A DNA stretch of 64,000 nt from Pseudorasbora parva (lineage: Eukaryota; Chordata; Actinopteri; Cypriniformes; Gobionidae): assembly GCF_024679245.1 (NCBI RefSeq), contig NC_090178.1:24593703-24657702 (forward strand), in the 5' to 3' direction. The position numbers and the translations under genes are program-made. Under the pieces are notes generated by a model. That model worked only from the letters and a program-made list of their open reading frames with translations, did no database searches and was not told where the DNA came from. This document shows, piece by piece, positions 22,601 through 33,097 of this stretch (position 1 is the first letter of the stretch; the number at the start of each line of letters is the position of its first letter).

Positions 22601-23142
22601 GCAGAATGCATGCACTTTAGCCCACACAACATCAATAAATACTCGTCTTAAAGTTATCCAATTTAAATGGTTAATGCGAAACATATGTGACTCCAGTGGA
22701 ACTCTGTCGATATAATGGAAATATTCCTGATGTGTGTTCAAAGTGTAGACAATGTAGAGGAACACTGGTTCACTGTATGTGGCACTGTACAGAAATTACA
22801 CTCTTTTGGGAAGAAGTAAGAGACATTATTCAAAATATTATTTCCAAGCAAATAATATTAGATCCAAAAATGTTTTTATTGGGCTTATATCCAGAGAAGC
22901 ACAACTATACTAAAAATGAACGTACATTTATAGACCTTAGCCTGCTTAACGCCAAAAGATGTGTAGCTTTATTTTGGAAAAAAGCATATAGACCAAGAGG
23001 CACTTTATGGTTACGGCAGATGCTGTCTGCTCTGCCACTAGAGAGGATTTCATATGTGCTAAAAGGCAAACAGAGGCTTTTTGAGAATATCTGGAATACT
23101 TTTATCGATTATGTCAAGTATTTAGATTTAACAGATGACTGA
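19646..23142 (+). pseudogene. L1 ORF2 (APE endonuclease and reverse transcriptase), broken
   Basis: The first frame (19646-20860) encodes an APE-type endonuclease: LNFISWNCRGL at the start, LLQETHL with the catalytic Glu, AGDFNCTL, and SDHAPC near the end. A frame break near 20850 leads to [41 protein letters not shown] and VTGRQG. A stop at 21418 coincides with loss of about 120 residues of the RT palm. FADDVILF then follows at about 21448, with a stop at 21474. The frames at 21648-22715 and 22687-23142 hold the C-terminal region with a CSKC...CMWHC cysteine motif. No ATG precedes the endonuclease motif. Confidence 0.9.
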
Positions 23143-23355
23143 GATGTGTAGACACTGCTGTCCATTTCTGAACAATAACCTGTATCACATGATTTATACA
23201 ACTCATGTATCTTATTTTATATCTTTATTTTAAAGATAAGTGATTAACATTTGTAAACAGTTGCTTTGCACAGATATGGCTTTCTGATAGGCATTGTGGT
23301 TGTTTGTCTTGTGTTTATGTTTGCACAAAACTTAATAAATATATTCTGGCAAAAA

Positions 23356-23634
23356 AGAAATATGCATTGACTGCAGAGCACATTGTGCGGTCTCCATACG
23401 AAAAAGACTAGAGAGATCAAACTTGAGTCCTGAAAAGAAGCACAACCATTTTTAAACATTTAACATTGTTTGGTAACTTTATTATTATATTTGTGTTATT
23501 TGACAGTTTTGGAGACTTTTTATTATAATTGTATAATTGTATTATAATAGAGTATTATAATTTTACTTTACAGTGTTATTGACATTACATTATTATAACA
23601 TGAATGTGCTGTTTTGCTCTCTCTTATTTTGCAG
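23356..23634. other. L1 right target duplication and intron upstream of the first meprin exon
   Basis: The interval starts with the L1 target duplication (23356-23369) and ends with a polypyrimidine stretch and TTTTGCAG acceptor before the exon at 23635. No other exon is seen. Confidence 0.6.
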
Positions 23635-23813
23635 GTGTTGGTCATACGTTGGCCGTAGTTCTCCTGGAGGTCAGCCTCTTTCCATTGGAAATGGCTGTGG
23701 AATAAAAGCCATTGTTGAGCACGAGTTTCTCCATGCACTTGGATTTTGGCATGAGCAGTCAAGATATGACAGAGATGATTATGTGACAATCAACTTTCAA
23801 AACATCATAAAAG
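23635..23813 (+). CDS. Meprin-like exon: astacin domain with zinc-binding motif
   Basis: It encodes [20 protein letters not shown] and then [20 protein letters not shown]. The three His residues of HExxHxxGxxH bind zinc and the Glu is the catalytic base of astacins. The acceptor TTTTGCAG ends at 23634 and the donor GTGGCC starts at 23814. The exon enters in phase 2 and leaves in phase 1. The DRD after the zinc motif is a conserved astacin feature, so the active site looks intact. Confidence 0.92.
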
Positions 23814-24011
23814 GTGGCCTTGTATTTGTATTATTTCGTTTTTTAATTTAATTTTTGTATTATAGTTTTAAGGAAAAGAGTAAAACAGTTATATACATGA
23901 TTATGTGACAATCAACTTTCAAAACATCAAAAAAAGGTGTCCTTGTTTTTTTAATATTATTTCTTTAAATGTATTTGTTTTTAGGAAATGAGTGAAACAG
24001 TTATATACAGA
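23775..24011 (+). repeat. Tandem duplication of exon end plus donor into the intron
   Basis: Bases from 23775 (end of the zinc-motif exon, its donor and intron start) are repeated at 23897-24011 with an offset of 122 bp: ATGATTATGTGACAATCAAC recurs at 23897. The second copy has changed ATAAAAGGTGG to AAAAAAGGTGT but still carries a GT after AAAAAAG. Both copies end with AACAGTTATATACA. Confidence 0.85.
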
Positions 24012-24120
24012 CATACACTGTAATACTGATTCCAGTGTCCATTTGCCTACTCAGCATAAACACTTTAAGCCATTCTTTATGAACAATAATCTTAATAACT
24101 CCTTTTGTCTTTATTTTCAG

Positions 24121-24339
24121 GTTATGAGAGCAATTTCGATAAATACGATGAGAATCTGACCACCATCCAAGGCACCCCATATGACTATTACTCTGTGATG
24201 CATTATGATAAAAATGCCTTCAGTAACGGTAATGGATCCACGATCATCACCAAACGTCCAGAGTTCCAAGATGTGATTGGTCAACGCCTGGACATCAGTG
24301 AATATGATGCAATTGAACTCAACAAACTCTATAATTGCA
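24121..24339 (+). CDS. Meprin-like exon: astacin C-terminal half with Met-turn
   Basis: The exon follows TTTTCAG and ends before GTGAGT. It encodes YESNFDKYDENLTTIQGTPY and then YYSVMHYDKNAFSNGNG, the Met-turn with the Tyr that is the extra zinc ligand of astacins, followed by QRLDISEYDAIELNKLYNC, the typical end of the domain with its disulfide Cys. Phase 1 on both sides, 219 bp. A transposon begins at base 7 of the next intron. Confidence 0.92.
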
Positions 24340-24345
24340 GTGAGT

Positions 24346-25931
24346 AGGGCTGCAGCTATCGATTCTTTTTGTAATCAATTAATCTGTCACTTAATCGATC
24401 GATTAATCGGATAATAATTACTTTTTCCTTTATTAAAGAGCAATAAGAGACAATAAGATGGTATCTTAAAATTAACATCTAATTTTTTTTCTTTTATGAA
24501 AAATTATGTTTTATTGCTGAAACTGCATACATTAATAACTGTGAAACTAAAAAATTTTAATGCATACAATTGTCATATTATATTATATTATATGAAAATC
24601 TATTTCAAATTACTTTAAAAAGGTAAACATAGTTCAATTTAAAACTAAACCTACAACCAATATGAATAATAGTAATATAAATAACAATACTGTAATGCCT
24701 AAACATTGTATTTATGTTGCGCAAATTTCATGTTTCAGCTTCAGCTCAGGCATGACATAAGCATTTACTGTCTTATATACTCCTATACTGAAGCAAAAAA
24801 TATTGGACAGGTTAACTTGGAACAAGAGATGCGTGGATCAGCTCTATTGTCACCGAATCAGCTGTTAGATGACAAGACAAACCATCCACCTGCATCCGAT
24901 AGTCACAACTTCAAATCCTCCGTGTTAAGCATAATGCTATCATCACATATTAGCTACACTGAAATAGGTTGCTTAACAAAAAAAATTATTTGGCGAAATT
25001 ACATTTACATTAACCAGGGTCGACAACCTATACATCACACGGAGGAATAACCGCAAGAACGTGATCAAACGCGAGATATGTTTAATTCAGATAAAGTAAG
25101 CTACATCACACATGCAGATCTTTTGAGCTAATCATTCATCATTGTAACACAGCTTGTTTTAAGTTAGTAGCTATAAATATGATTAAAGTGTGATATTTAA
25201 ATTACACAAATCAATGAAAGCACGCAGCTCTGAAAGCAAGAGCGCTGCTCATCACAAACGCACACACACGTTACAGCTTTTGATGTTTGTTGCACCTAGT
25301 ATTGAGAACATCTAATGGTGCATTTCGAAGACATTATCAAGTAGGATATATAAAGTCTCATTAAAGATTTCACACACATCACAATGACGGTCATCCATGT
25401 GCAAAGCTGCAAACTCCATCGCGTTCATGTGTTTGGAGTTGCTCGTATCTCCTCAGCTGACGCGTGTACTGCCACAAATACAACTTAAAGGTTCAGCGTC
25501 GCATCCTGAAGCTCAACACACAGTTGTCTTCATTTAAAAACAGCGATACTAAATAATATTAGCAGTGCTGATGCCACTCTCTCTCCCGCATTGCGGTCTT
25601 TGATCTCAACATTAGCTGAAAACGAAAGTTAAAGAACGACAAGCATTCATTGCATTTTAGCGTGAAATGAGAGTTCCGCATCTTTATTAAAATCAACATA
25701 TTAATGATTTCTCTTATCCACTGGCAATTTTTGGGATGTTTACACACTTGAACCGTGGATATAACCGCAATCCGCTCATACTCCGATTCCTTACACACAA
25801 AAAAATGTCTTTTTGCAACATCTGTGTGTAGTTAAATGGACTAATAGCGAAGCGTCGAGGCAGATGATTTTGACTCTAGGATGTTTTTGGATTCGATTAA
25901 CTCGAGTTACTCGATGAATCGTTTCAGAGTT
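24346..25931. mobile_element. Probable hAT-like non-autonomous transposon at the splice donor
   Basis: The left end TAGGGCTGCAGCTATCGATT and the right end region (AACTCGAGTTACTCGATGAA then TCGTTTCAGAG) resemble the two ends of a common fish hAT MITE with TAGGGCTGCAACGATT-type termini and ATCGATTAATCG-rich subtermini. The terminal repeats are diverged and I could not find an 8-bp target duplication. No transposase ORF is present in the 1.6 kb. Confidence 0.5.
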
Positions 25932-26134
25932 TATATTGTTTTTATTTGGGCTTTTATAGATTTTATAGTTTATTTGGATTCTGTGTAAGATTAAATGTTG
26001 CAGTTTGTGGTTGTTAAATATATTTTAGCATGACTTAAAGTCTGATGTAAAGGAGACTAGGAAAAACCTGTAATGAATGGGAAGTTGTAAGGAATTGATT
26101 TTATGTTTGGTGAGTTTGTCTGTTTGCATTACAG

Positions 26135-26290
26135 ATTCCTCCATCTCTTTCCTTGACCACTGCAGTTTTGATGATGAATCTCTGTGTGAGATGAGCGTCT
26201 GTTCTGCTGCTGATTATGGCTGGCAGAGAGTGAAGTCAGTGAGAGGTGTCAGTGTGACTGACCACACATACTTGAGCAAAGAACAGAATG
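26135..26290 (+). CDS. Meprin-like exon: start of MAM domain
   Basis: The exon follows GCATTACAG and ends before GTGAGATC. It encodes SSISFLDHCSFDDESLCEMS and YGWQRVKSVRGVSVTDHTYL, the first strands and first two Cys of a MAM domain, an adhesion/dimerisation module. The frame joins to the previous exon through a split Asn codon. Phase 1 on both sides, 156 bp. Confidence 0.88.
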
Positions 26291-26444
26291 GTGAGATCCG
26301 TTACAGTCAGTCAGTCAATGGATAGTTTGACATCACAGGAAGTGATTTATACTACACAAAAGGAAATGCTTCACTTCCATCCACAGTTGCAGTCACTGTA
26401 TCACCCAGTTTCACACAACTATTCACCTCTTTTCATGCCTGCAG

Positions 26445-26669
26445 GGACGTCTTTTTTCATGCACTTCAGCACTGAGGGCAGAAACGAGAGTGACACAGCC
26501 AGAATGGAGAGCAAGAAAATGACCCCTAAAAGAGACTGCAAAGTCCAGTGCCTGCAGTTCTACTACTATCACAGTGGTAATGAGTCTGACCAGCTCAACA
26601 TCTGGATCCGAGAATACCAGAGTGAAACAGACACCAGAGGAACTCTCAGACTAATGGATCAGATCACAG
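26445..26669 (+). CDS. Meprin-like exon: middle of MAM domain
   Basis: The exon follows ATGCCTGCAG and ends before GTTTAACT, a weak donor. It encodes GTSFFMHFSTEGRNES, then KVQCLQFYYYHSGNESDQLN and IWIREYQS. The CLQFYY block and the WIRE strand are MAM core features. Phase 1 on both sides, 225 bp. Confidence 0.88.
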
Positions 26670-26749
26670 GTTTAACTCTATTAACTCTGCAGGCCTATGT
26701 TTTTTAAATTGTACTAAAAAAATTAATTATACAGTTTAATTTCTTGCAG

Positions 26750-27181
26750 AGCTCCCTGGTAATTACTGGAAACTGCATCATGTGTCACTGAATGCAAACA
26801 AAACCTTCCAAGTTGTATTTGAAGGCCGTAAAGGAGCTGGAAACTCCAGTGGAGGCTTCTCAGTGGACGATATCAATATTTCAGAGACTGAGTGTCCCCA
26901 CACATGGCAGATAAGGAACTTTTCAACAGAGGAATCTTCAACATATTACAGTCCATTGTATTACTCCAGTGATGGTTATCGCTTTCAGTCTAGATTTGTA
27001 GTGAATCAGATTTTCCTTGTCATGTATGTTCATCTGGTATCTGGTGAATATGATAACCAGTTGCAGTGGCCTTGTCCATGGAGACAAATAACGTTGCAGA
27101 TGCTCGACCAGAATCCACACATACAGAAGCGCATGTCCTTAGAGCAAAGCATCACCACTGACCCTGCTTTGGTTTCATCCG
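26750..27181 (+). CDS. Meprin-like exon: end of MAM and start of TRAF/MATH domain
   Basis: The exon follows TTCTTGCAG and ends before GTGAGAAT. The first part (WKLHHVSLNANKTFQVVFEG and GGFSVDDINISETECP) closes the MAM domain. The second part (HTWQIRNFS, then DGYRFQSRF and EYDNQLQWPCPWRQITLQML) is the start of a TRAF/MATH domain, as in meprins. Phase 1 on both sides, 432 bp. Potential N-glycosylation sites include NKT, NSS and NIS. Confidence 0.9.
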
Positions 27182-27226
27182 GTGAGAATCTGATTATATT
27201 CCTGTCACATCTTCATATCTTCACAC

Positions 27227-27275
27227 ACATCTTCACACACATCTTCACACACACACACACACACACACACAAACA

Positions 27276-27369
<94 letters not shown>
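27227..27369. repeat. (CA)n microsatellite
   Basis: A long CA array with a few interruptions follows three TCTTCACACACA units. It lies in an intron 45 bp after the donor at 27182. Confidence 0.98.
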
Positions 27370-27372
<3 letters not shown>

Positions 27373-27448
27373 ATATGCAGCATTTTACTACAGATACATT
27401 ATCTCTGACGTCAAATGGCTTTTTAAAAGACACATTTTGTTTTAACAG

Positions 27449-27619
27449 ATGGCATATATTACTGGGACAATCCTCGAAAAAATGGAACTCAAGTCATCAT
27501 TGGCAATGAATCTGTATTCGTGGGTACTTGGTTTTATATATATGTCATAGCAAAAAATGATCTGACTAAAAGAGAGTTCATCAAGGGTGGTGACATCATA
27601 TTTCTCTTCAGCATACAAG
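27449..27619 (+). CDS. Meprin-like exon: end of TRAF/MATH domain
   Basis: The exon follows TTTAACAG and ends before GTAGGT. It encodes DGIYYWDNPRKNGTQV and then LTKREFIKGGDIIFLFSIQ, the RxFLK...DxIIF-like end of the meprin MATH domain. Phase 1 on both sides, 171 bp. Confidence 0.88.
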
Positions 27620-27765
27620 GTAGGTTTTGTGAAGTACAAAATGGGCAGAATAAGGGCTGGTTCCCACAGAACTTTTTTTAATGGAAATGTTCTAGACACA
27701 TGTCTGTGATCGCAGCATTTCTCTGCTTTTTTCACATCTCGTAAGTTAATTCTGCTTCTTAAAAC

Positions 27766-28245
27766 GTCTCGCTTACGTATGTAACCCTCGTTCCCTGAAG
27801 GAGGGAATGGAGACGTACGTCGGACTTAGACCGACGAATTGGGATGTGACTTTAGAGACCAATCCTACTTTGAGTGTGTAAAAACGAGCCAATGAAATTT
27901 GGCATGCGATCCATGCATTCCACGCTACGCCCAGCAGCGCGAGGTATAAATAGGAAGTGGAATGGTAGATCAGCGCTTTTTTCTGCTGAGGAACCGACTA
28001 GTGACTCGGACTCCTAGCGGAAGCACAGCGCCTGGCGACGGAACGTACGTCTCCGTTCCCTCCTTCAGGGAACGAGAGTTACATACGTAACCGCGCTGTG
28101 GGGTCGAGCGTGGAATGCGTGGATCGCATGCCAAATTTCAATGGCTCGTTTTTACACACTCAAAGTAGGATTGGTCTCTAAAGTCACATCCCAATTCGTC
28201 GGTCTAAGTCTGACGTACATCGAACATGACCGACTGAAAGGGAAC
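27766..28245 (-). mobile_element. Internally deleted DIRS element D2 (480 bp)
   Basis: The left part (GTCTCGCTTACGTATGTAAC ... CCTCCTTCAGGGAACGAG) and right part (ACACTCAAAGTAGGATTGGT ... ACTGAAAGGGAAC) are the same inverted-repeat family as D3. A TATAAATA sequence lies near 27953. AAC (GTT on the minus strand) sits at both junctions (27763-27765, 28243-28245). No ORF is left. It lies in the intron between exons 27449 and 28397. Confidence 0.85.
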
Positions 28246-28396
28246 TGTATTCTTTTCCATTCCTTTCACATTTTACGATGCATTCTGTGTGTGGCTATGA
28301 TGGCATAAATTCAAATAGATGGCTGTGATATCAGCTGAAATGTTCTCAGAACATTTAGCTAAATGTTGTTTCATATTCCTGAATACTTTTTCATAG

Positions 28397-28502
28397 ATAT
28401 CTCAGGGTTACTTAAGAAAGACTCTCTACCCTGCCCTAAAGTGACAGTGAAGAATTTCAACGTTTCTCTGGATGCAAGTGACCAAGCACCATGTGTTATA
28501 AG
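28397..28502 (+). CDS. Meprin-like exon: linker after the MATH domain
   Basis: The exon follows TTTTTCATAG and ends before GTGAAT. It encodes DISGLLKKDSLPCPKVTVKN then FNVSLDASDQAPCVIR. It enters in phase 1 and leaves in phase 2 (106 bp), which fits the phase-2 entry of the Thr/Ser/Pro exons 17.8 kb downstream. I recognise no domain; the two Cys may pair. Confidence 0.8.
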
Positions 28503-29651
28503 GTGAATATCCCTTGAATTTTTGTTGTAAACTTGTACAAAAAATAGGGTAGGTTAATGCAACATTAAACAATATATTTAAGAAATAAGGTATGAGAGAA
28601 TGTGCTATGTTTGTGTGAATATAATCAAAATGTCTCGGTTACGTATGTAACCCTCGTTCCCTGAAGGAGGGAACGGAGACGTACGTCAGAACTGAACCGA
28701 CGAATTGGGATCTGCCCTCAGAGACCTATCCACTTCGAGTGTATAAAAACGAGCCAATCGGAGATTGGCATGTGATCCACACATTTCACGCTCCGCCCCG
28801 CAGCGCGGGTATAAATAGGAAGTGGAATGGTAGATCAAATGCTTTTTTCAACTTAGGAGCCGAATACGTGACTGGGCTCCTCGCTGAAGCACAGCTCCTG
28901 GCGACGGGACGTACATCTCCGTTCCCTCCTTCAGGGAACGAGGGTTACATACGTAACCGAGACGTTCCCTTTCAGTCGGTCACGTTCGACGTACGTCAGA
29001 ACTGAACCGACGAATTGGGATCCCTTTGGAAAACGCCAGGATGCTGGCCCTTCCAGCGTCCTGCTTGAGCGCACTGGACCGCCTAGTATGGTACGGTCAG
29101 AAGTCAGGGCTCCAAGCAGGGAGGTCAGTCACTGCTGTTTCTGCAAGACCCACTTAGAGTGACCATAGACCGCTGGGAAGCGTGCCCTCTCGGAAGAGGT
29201 ACGCTGCGGGGCCACGTCCTTCAGGGAAGGGGTGGTGGCGGAATACACATAAGGACTAACCTGGCAGGGTAGTGCAACATATGGCAGTCTCTGGGGTGGT
29301 TCCAACCTAATTGTAGGGGGGAAAGAACACGCCCAGAGACGACAGAGCGGGCTCTGTCGAGGGAAAGACACGGGGCTAGCCCGAAGGGTAGCTGATACCG
29401 TGGACGAATACACATATGGGGTTGCCGTGAGGGAACCGCTACATATGGAACCCAGCCTACAACCACGTTCCACAAGCATACGGGTGCAGGCCTAGCGTCA
29501 GACGGTCCGCAACGTCTGACACCGCGTGGGGTGACGGAGGAGCTCGACAGGGTTAGCTGGTTTCCCGGGGAACACAACTGGAGACAATAAACGCACGTAT
29601 CCGGCCCAGAGGGCGGGAGTGGCGTTGCAAGCCGACACTTAGAACGGGCAC

Positions 29652-30640
29652 TTAGCGCTCCTGGCCACCAGGGGCGAGGATGCGGGAAGATACCGGCTCT
29701 ACACGTAAGTTATAAAACCTAGCAAACGTGTTAGGTGTCGCCCAGCCCGCAGCTCTACAAATGTCTGTCAGTGAGGCGCCTTGAGCCAGCGCCCAGGAAG
29801 AAGCAACACTCCTAGTGGAGTGTGCTCTTACACCGAACGGGCAAGGCACGTCTTGGGACTGGTAAGCCAAGACTATAGCATCCACTATCCAGTGGGCTAA
29901 CCTCTGCTTGGAGACAGCCTTTCCCTTCTGCTGGCCTCCGTAACAGACGAAGAGTTGCTCTGAGGTCCGAAAGCATTGGGTCCGGTCAATGTAAGCGCGA
30001 AGAGCGCGGACCGGACACAACAAAGCCAGGGCTGGGTCTGCCTCCTCCGAAGGCAGCGCTTGCAGGTTCACCACCTGGTCCCGGAAGGGAGTGGTAGGAA
30101 CCTTGGGCACGTATCCGGGCCTGGGTCTCAGGACAACGTCAGAGTTACCAGGCCCGAACTCTAGGCACAATTCGCTGACCGAAAGTGCGTGCAGGTCCCC
30201 TACCCTCTTGAGGCCAAAGCAGTCAAGAGCACTGTCTTCATTGACAGGATTTTAATCTCAATGGACTCCAAAGGCTCAAAGGGAGGGCTCTGAAGTGCTC
30301 TGAGCACTAGAGCCAAGTCCCAAGAGGGTATCGAGGATGGACGAGGAGGATTTAGTCTCCTCGCACCTCTGAGGAACCTGGCGATTAGGTCGTGCTTTCC
30401 CACGGACTTACCTTCGACTGCGTCGTGATACGCCGCTATTGCGGCGACGTACACTTTGAGGGTGGAGGGAGACAGCCTTCGCTCCAACCCGTCTTGCAGG
30501 AAGGAAAGCACAACACCAATCGAACACCTTCGGGGGTCTTCCCGGCGGGAAGAGCACCACTCAACGAACAGGTTCCACTTCAGTACATAGAGGCGCCTCG
30601 TAGAGGGGGCTCTAGCTGAAGAGATGGTATCTACAACTGC
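29652..30640 (-). pseudogene. DIRS D3 tyrosine recombinase (one frameshift)
   Basis: The N-terminal SAM-like part reads SARAPSTRRLYVLKWNLFVE and LSPSTLKVYVAAIAAYHD. A frame break near 30200 separates the region of the first catalytic Arg (VGDLHALSV) from the rest: VPKVPTTPF, CPVRALRAYIDRTQ, RAHSTRSVASSWAL (the HxxR box) and NTFARFYNLRVE with the nucleophile Tyr. The Arg...HxxR...Tyr set is the signature of tyrosine recombinases used by DIRS elements instead of an integrase. The frameshift suggests this copy is inactive. Confidence 0.88.
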
Positions 30641-30654
30641 TTGTGGTAGTCCAT

Positions 30655-32566
30655 CTAGAACCTCCGCGTCCCGTCCAGGGACCAGACATGAAGATTCCAG
30701 AGGTCTGGACGCGGGTGCCATAGAGTGCCCCGTCCCTGAGAAAGAAGGTCCTTCCTCAGGGGAATGGGCCAAGGAGGGGCTGTCGCGAGGAGAGTAAGTT
30801 CTGGGAACCAGGTCCGGTTGGGCCAATACGGCGCAACTAACAAGACCTGCTCCTCGTCCTCCCTGACTTTGCACAGGGTCTGTGCAAGAAGGCTCACTGG
30901 GGGAAACGCATACTTGCGTAGGTCCCGGGGCCAGCTGTGCACCAGTGCATCTGTGCCGAGGGTACCCCCGGTCAGGGAATAGTACCACTGGCAATGGGTC
31001 GAGTCCGGAGAGGCAAACAGGTCTACCTGTGCGGCTCCGAACTGGTCCCATATCAGCTGGACCGCCTGGGGGTGGAGTCGCCATTCTCCCGGAGGTGCTG
31101 GCTGCCGAGAGAGCTCGTCGGCTGTCTGGTTCAGTGCACCAGGGACATGCATGGCCCGAAGCGACCTCAGATGCTTCTGACTCCACAGGAGCAGGTGGCG
31201 GGCGAGTTGGAACAGGCGACGGGAGCGTAGACCACCCTGACGGTTGATGTACGCAACGGCCACCGTGCTGTCCGTACGGACCAGTATATGCTTGCCACGT
31301 AGCGGCCCCTTGAGGTGGCGCAGTGCCAAGTGTACTGCTAGCAACTCGAGGCAATTGATATGCCAATGCAATTGCGGTTCCGTCCACAGACCCGCAACTG
31401 CATGCCCGTTGTACGTGGCCCCCCAACCCATGGATGAGGCATCCGTGAACAGCACAGCATGCCTGCACACTTGTTCTAGGGGCACCCCGGCCCGGAGAAA
31501 CGAAGCGTTGGACCACGGGCTGAAGGTTTGGCGGCAGTAAGGAGTCACTGGGACCCGGTACTGGCCGCTCTGCCATGCCCACCTCGGGACTCGGCCATGA
31601 AGCCAGTGTTGGAGCGGTCTCATATGAAGCAATCCGAGCGGCGTGACCGCGGCTACGGATGCCATATGCCCCAGGAGCCTCTGAAAAAGTTTCAGTGGGA
31701 CCGCTGTTCTGCCTTTGAACATATTCAAGCAGTTCAACACCGACCTGACTCGCTCCTCCGTGAGGCGCGCAGTCTGGCTGACCGAATCCAGCTCCATACC
31801 GAGGTAAGAGATTCTCTGCGTAGGACAGAGCTTGCTCTTCTCTCAGTTGACCCGAAGGCCCAACAGGCTGAGGTGACTGAGCACCATGTCCCTGTGTTCG
31901 CACAACTGCTCCCGAGACTGGGCGAGAATGAGCCAGTCGTCGAGATAGTTGAGGATGCGAACGCCGCGTTCTCGGAGTGGAACAATGGCTGCCTCCGCGA
32001 CCTTCGTAAAGACGCGAGGCGACAGGGACAGCCCGAAGGGCAGGACTTTGTACTGTTATGCCTTCCCCTTGAACGCAAAGCGTAGGAACGGTCTGTGCCG
32101 AGGGAGTATAGAGACATGGAAGTACGCGTCCTTCAGGTCGATCGCTGCAAACTAATCCTGGGGACGGATGCATTGAAAAATGCGTTTCTGCGTTAACATC
32201 CGGAACGGGAGCTTGTGCAGGGCCCGATTCAGGACGCGCAGGTCCAGGATTGGCCGGAGCCCACCCCCTTTCTTGGGCACGATGAAGTAGGGGCTCTAGA
32301 ACCCTGTCTTCATCTCGGCTGGAGGAACCGGCTCGATCGCGTCCTTCGCCAGTAGGACCTCGATCGCTGACCGCAAGACTTGAGCATCGCTGCTTCGCAC
32401 TGAGGTGCAGAGGATGCCCTTGTACTTGGGTGGCCGGCGCGCGAACTGAATCGCGTAGCCAAGTCTGATGGTACGGATGAGCCAACAGGACGGTCGAGGG
32501 AGCTGTAGCCACGCTCCCAGGGACCGTACCAGCGGGACCAACGGCACCACAGACATGCCCGGGGTG
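30655..32566 (-). pseudogene. DIRS D3 reverse transcriptase-RNase H (four in-frame stops)
   Basis: The frame runs from about 32560 (LGYAIQFARRPPKY) through RT motifs YFIVPKKGGGLRPILDLRVL, IDLKDAYFHVSI, VLPFGLSLSPRVFTK and NYLDDWLILA (catalytic YxDD), then RNase H with TDASSMGWGA, NCLELLAVHLAL and VRTDSTVAVAYIN. In-frame stops lie at 32296-32298, 32152-32154, 32056-32058 and 31843-31845. These four are in one frame with no frameshift between them. The last open part is 31797-30655. The copy cannot make a complete RT. Confidence 0.9.
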
Positions 32567-33097
32567 AGGCAGCGCAACGGAGAGCTCTGGCTCGACTCGG
32601 GAGGCCCGGAGGCGGCCCGGAGTGTCGCGCGAGCTCTCCTGGAGCGGGCAGGGAGCGGGTGAGAAGGCCCGGAGGCGTCCTCGGAGCCCGCTCGACTGCT
32701 CGCTGCCCGGAGGCAGACAGGTGGGATGCTCAGACCCGACTCGGGAGGTGCGTGGGCGGCCCGGAGTGTTGTCTGAGCTCTCCCGGGAGAGGCAGAGAGT
32801 GGGTGAGAAGGCCCGGAGGCGTCCTCGGAGCCCACTCTGCTGCCCCCTGGCAAGGGGAGGGGAGGGAGGGAGAGACAAAGCTCGGAGGCGTCGTGAACTG
32901 CCACCCTGACCCTCTTGGGGCCCAGGATGATAGGAAACTGCTCTTTTTGTGAGTATGTGGGTACCGCCGAGCTCCGGAGAGCTGGCGGCAGATGTACTAG
33001 ACCAGTCGGGACCCCCCGGTCCTCCTCCGGGGGGTGTGGGAGGGATGCGGACATCATCTCCCAAAGAGCAGCTCCTGTCCTCCCTGGGCTGCCTGTC

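Larger units (their letters stand above)
18053..23355 (+). mobile_element. Full-length L1-type LINE with 14-bp target duplication
   Basis: The target duplication AGAAATATGCATTG flanks both sides (18039-18052 and 23356-23369). The 5' end GGACTTCCGGTTTTGGCGGC is typical of fish L1 starts. An ORF1 (18169-19035) and an ORF2 (endonuclease plus RT, about 19646-23142) follow, with an A-rich 3' end at 23351. The element is full length, but ORF2 has frame breaks and an internal RT deletion, so it is inactive. It lies upstream of the first visible meprin exon, probably in an intron. Confidence 0.95.

Noticed and set aside
24706..25050. 114-codon frame inside the hAT-like element as a gene
   Set aside because: No recognisable domain, AT-rich composition, and a location inside a non-autonomous transposon.
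27120..27408. His/Thr-rich extension of the meprin exon through the CA repeat
   Set aside because: A good donor GTGAGAAT lies at 27182 and the next exon at 27449 continues the MATH domain in phase.
29129..29577. Minus-strand frames of 116-118 codons in D3
   Set aside because: They lie between recombinase and the internal complementary region, have no similarity to other DIRS products and are absent from D5 and D6.
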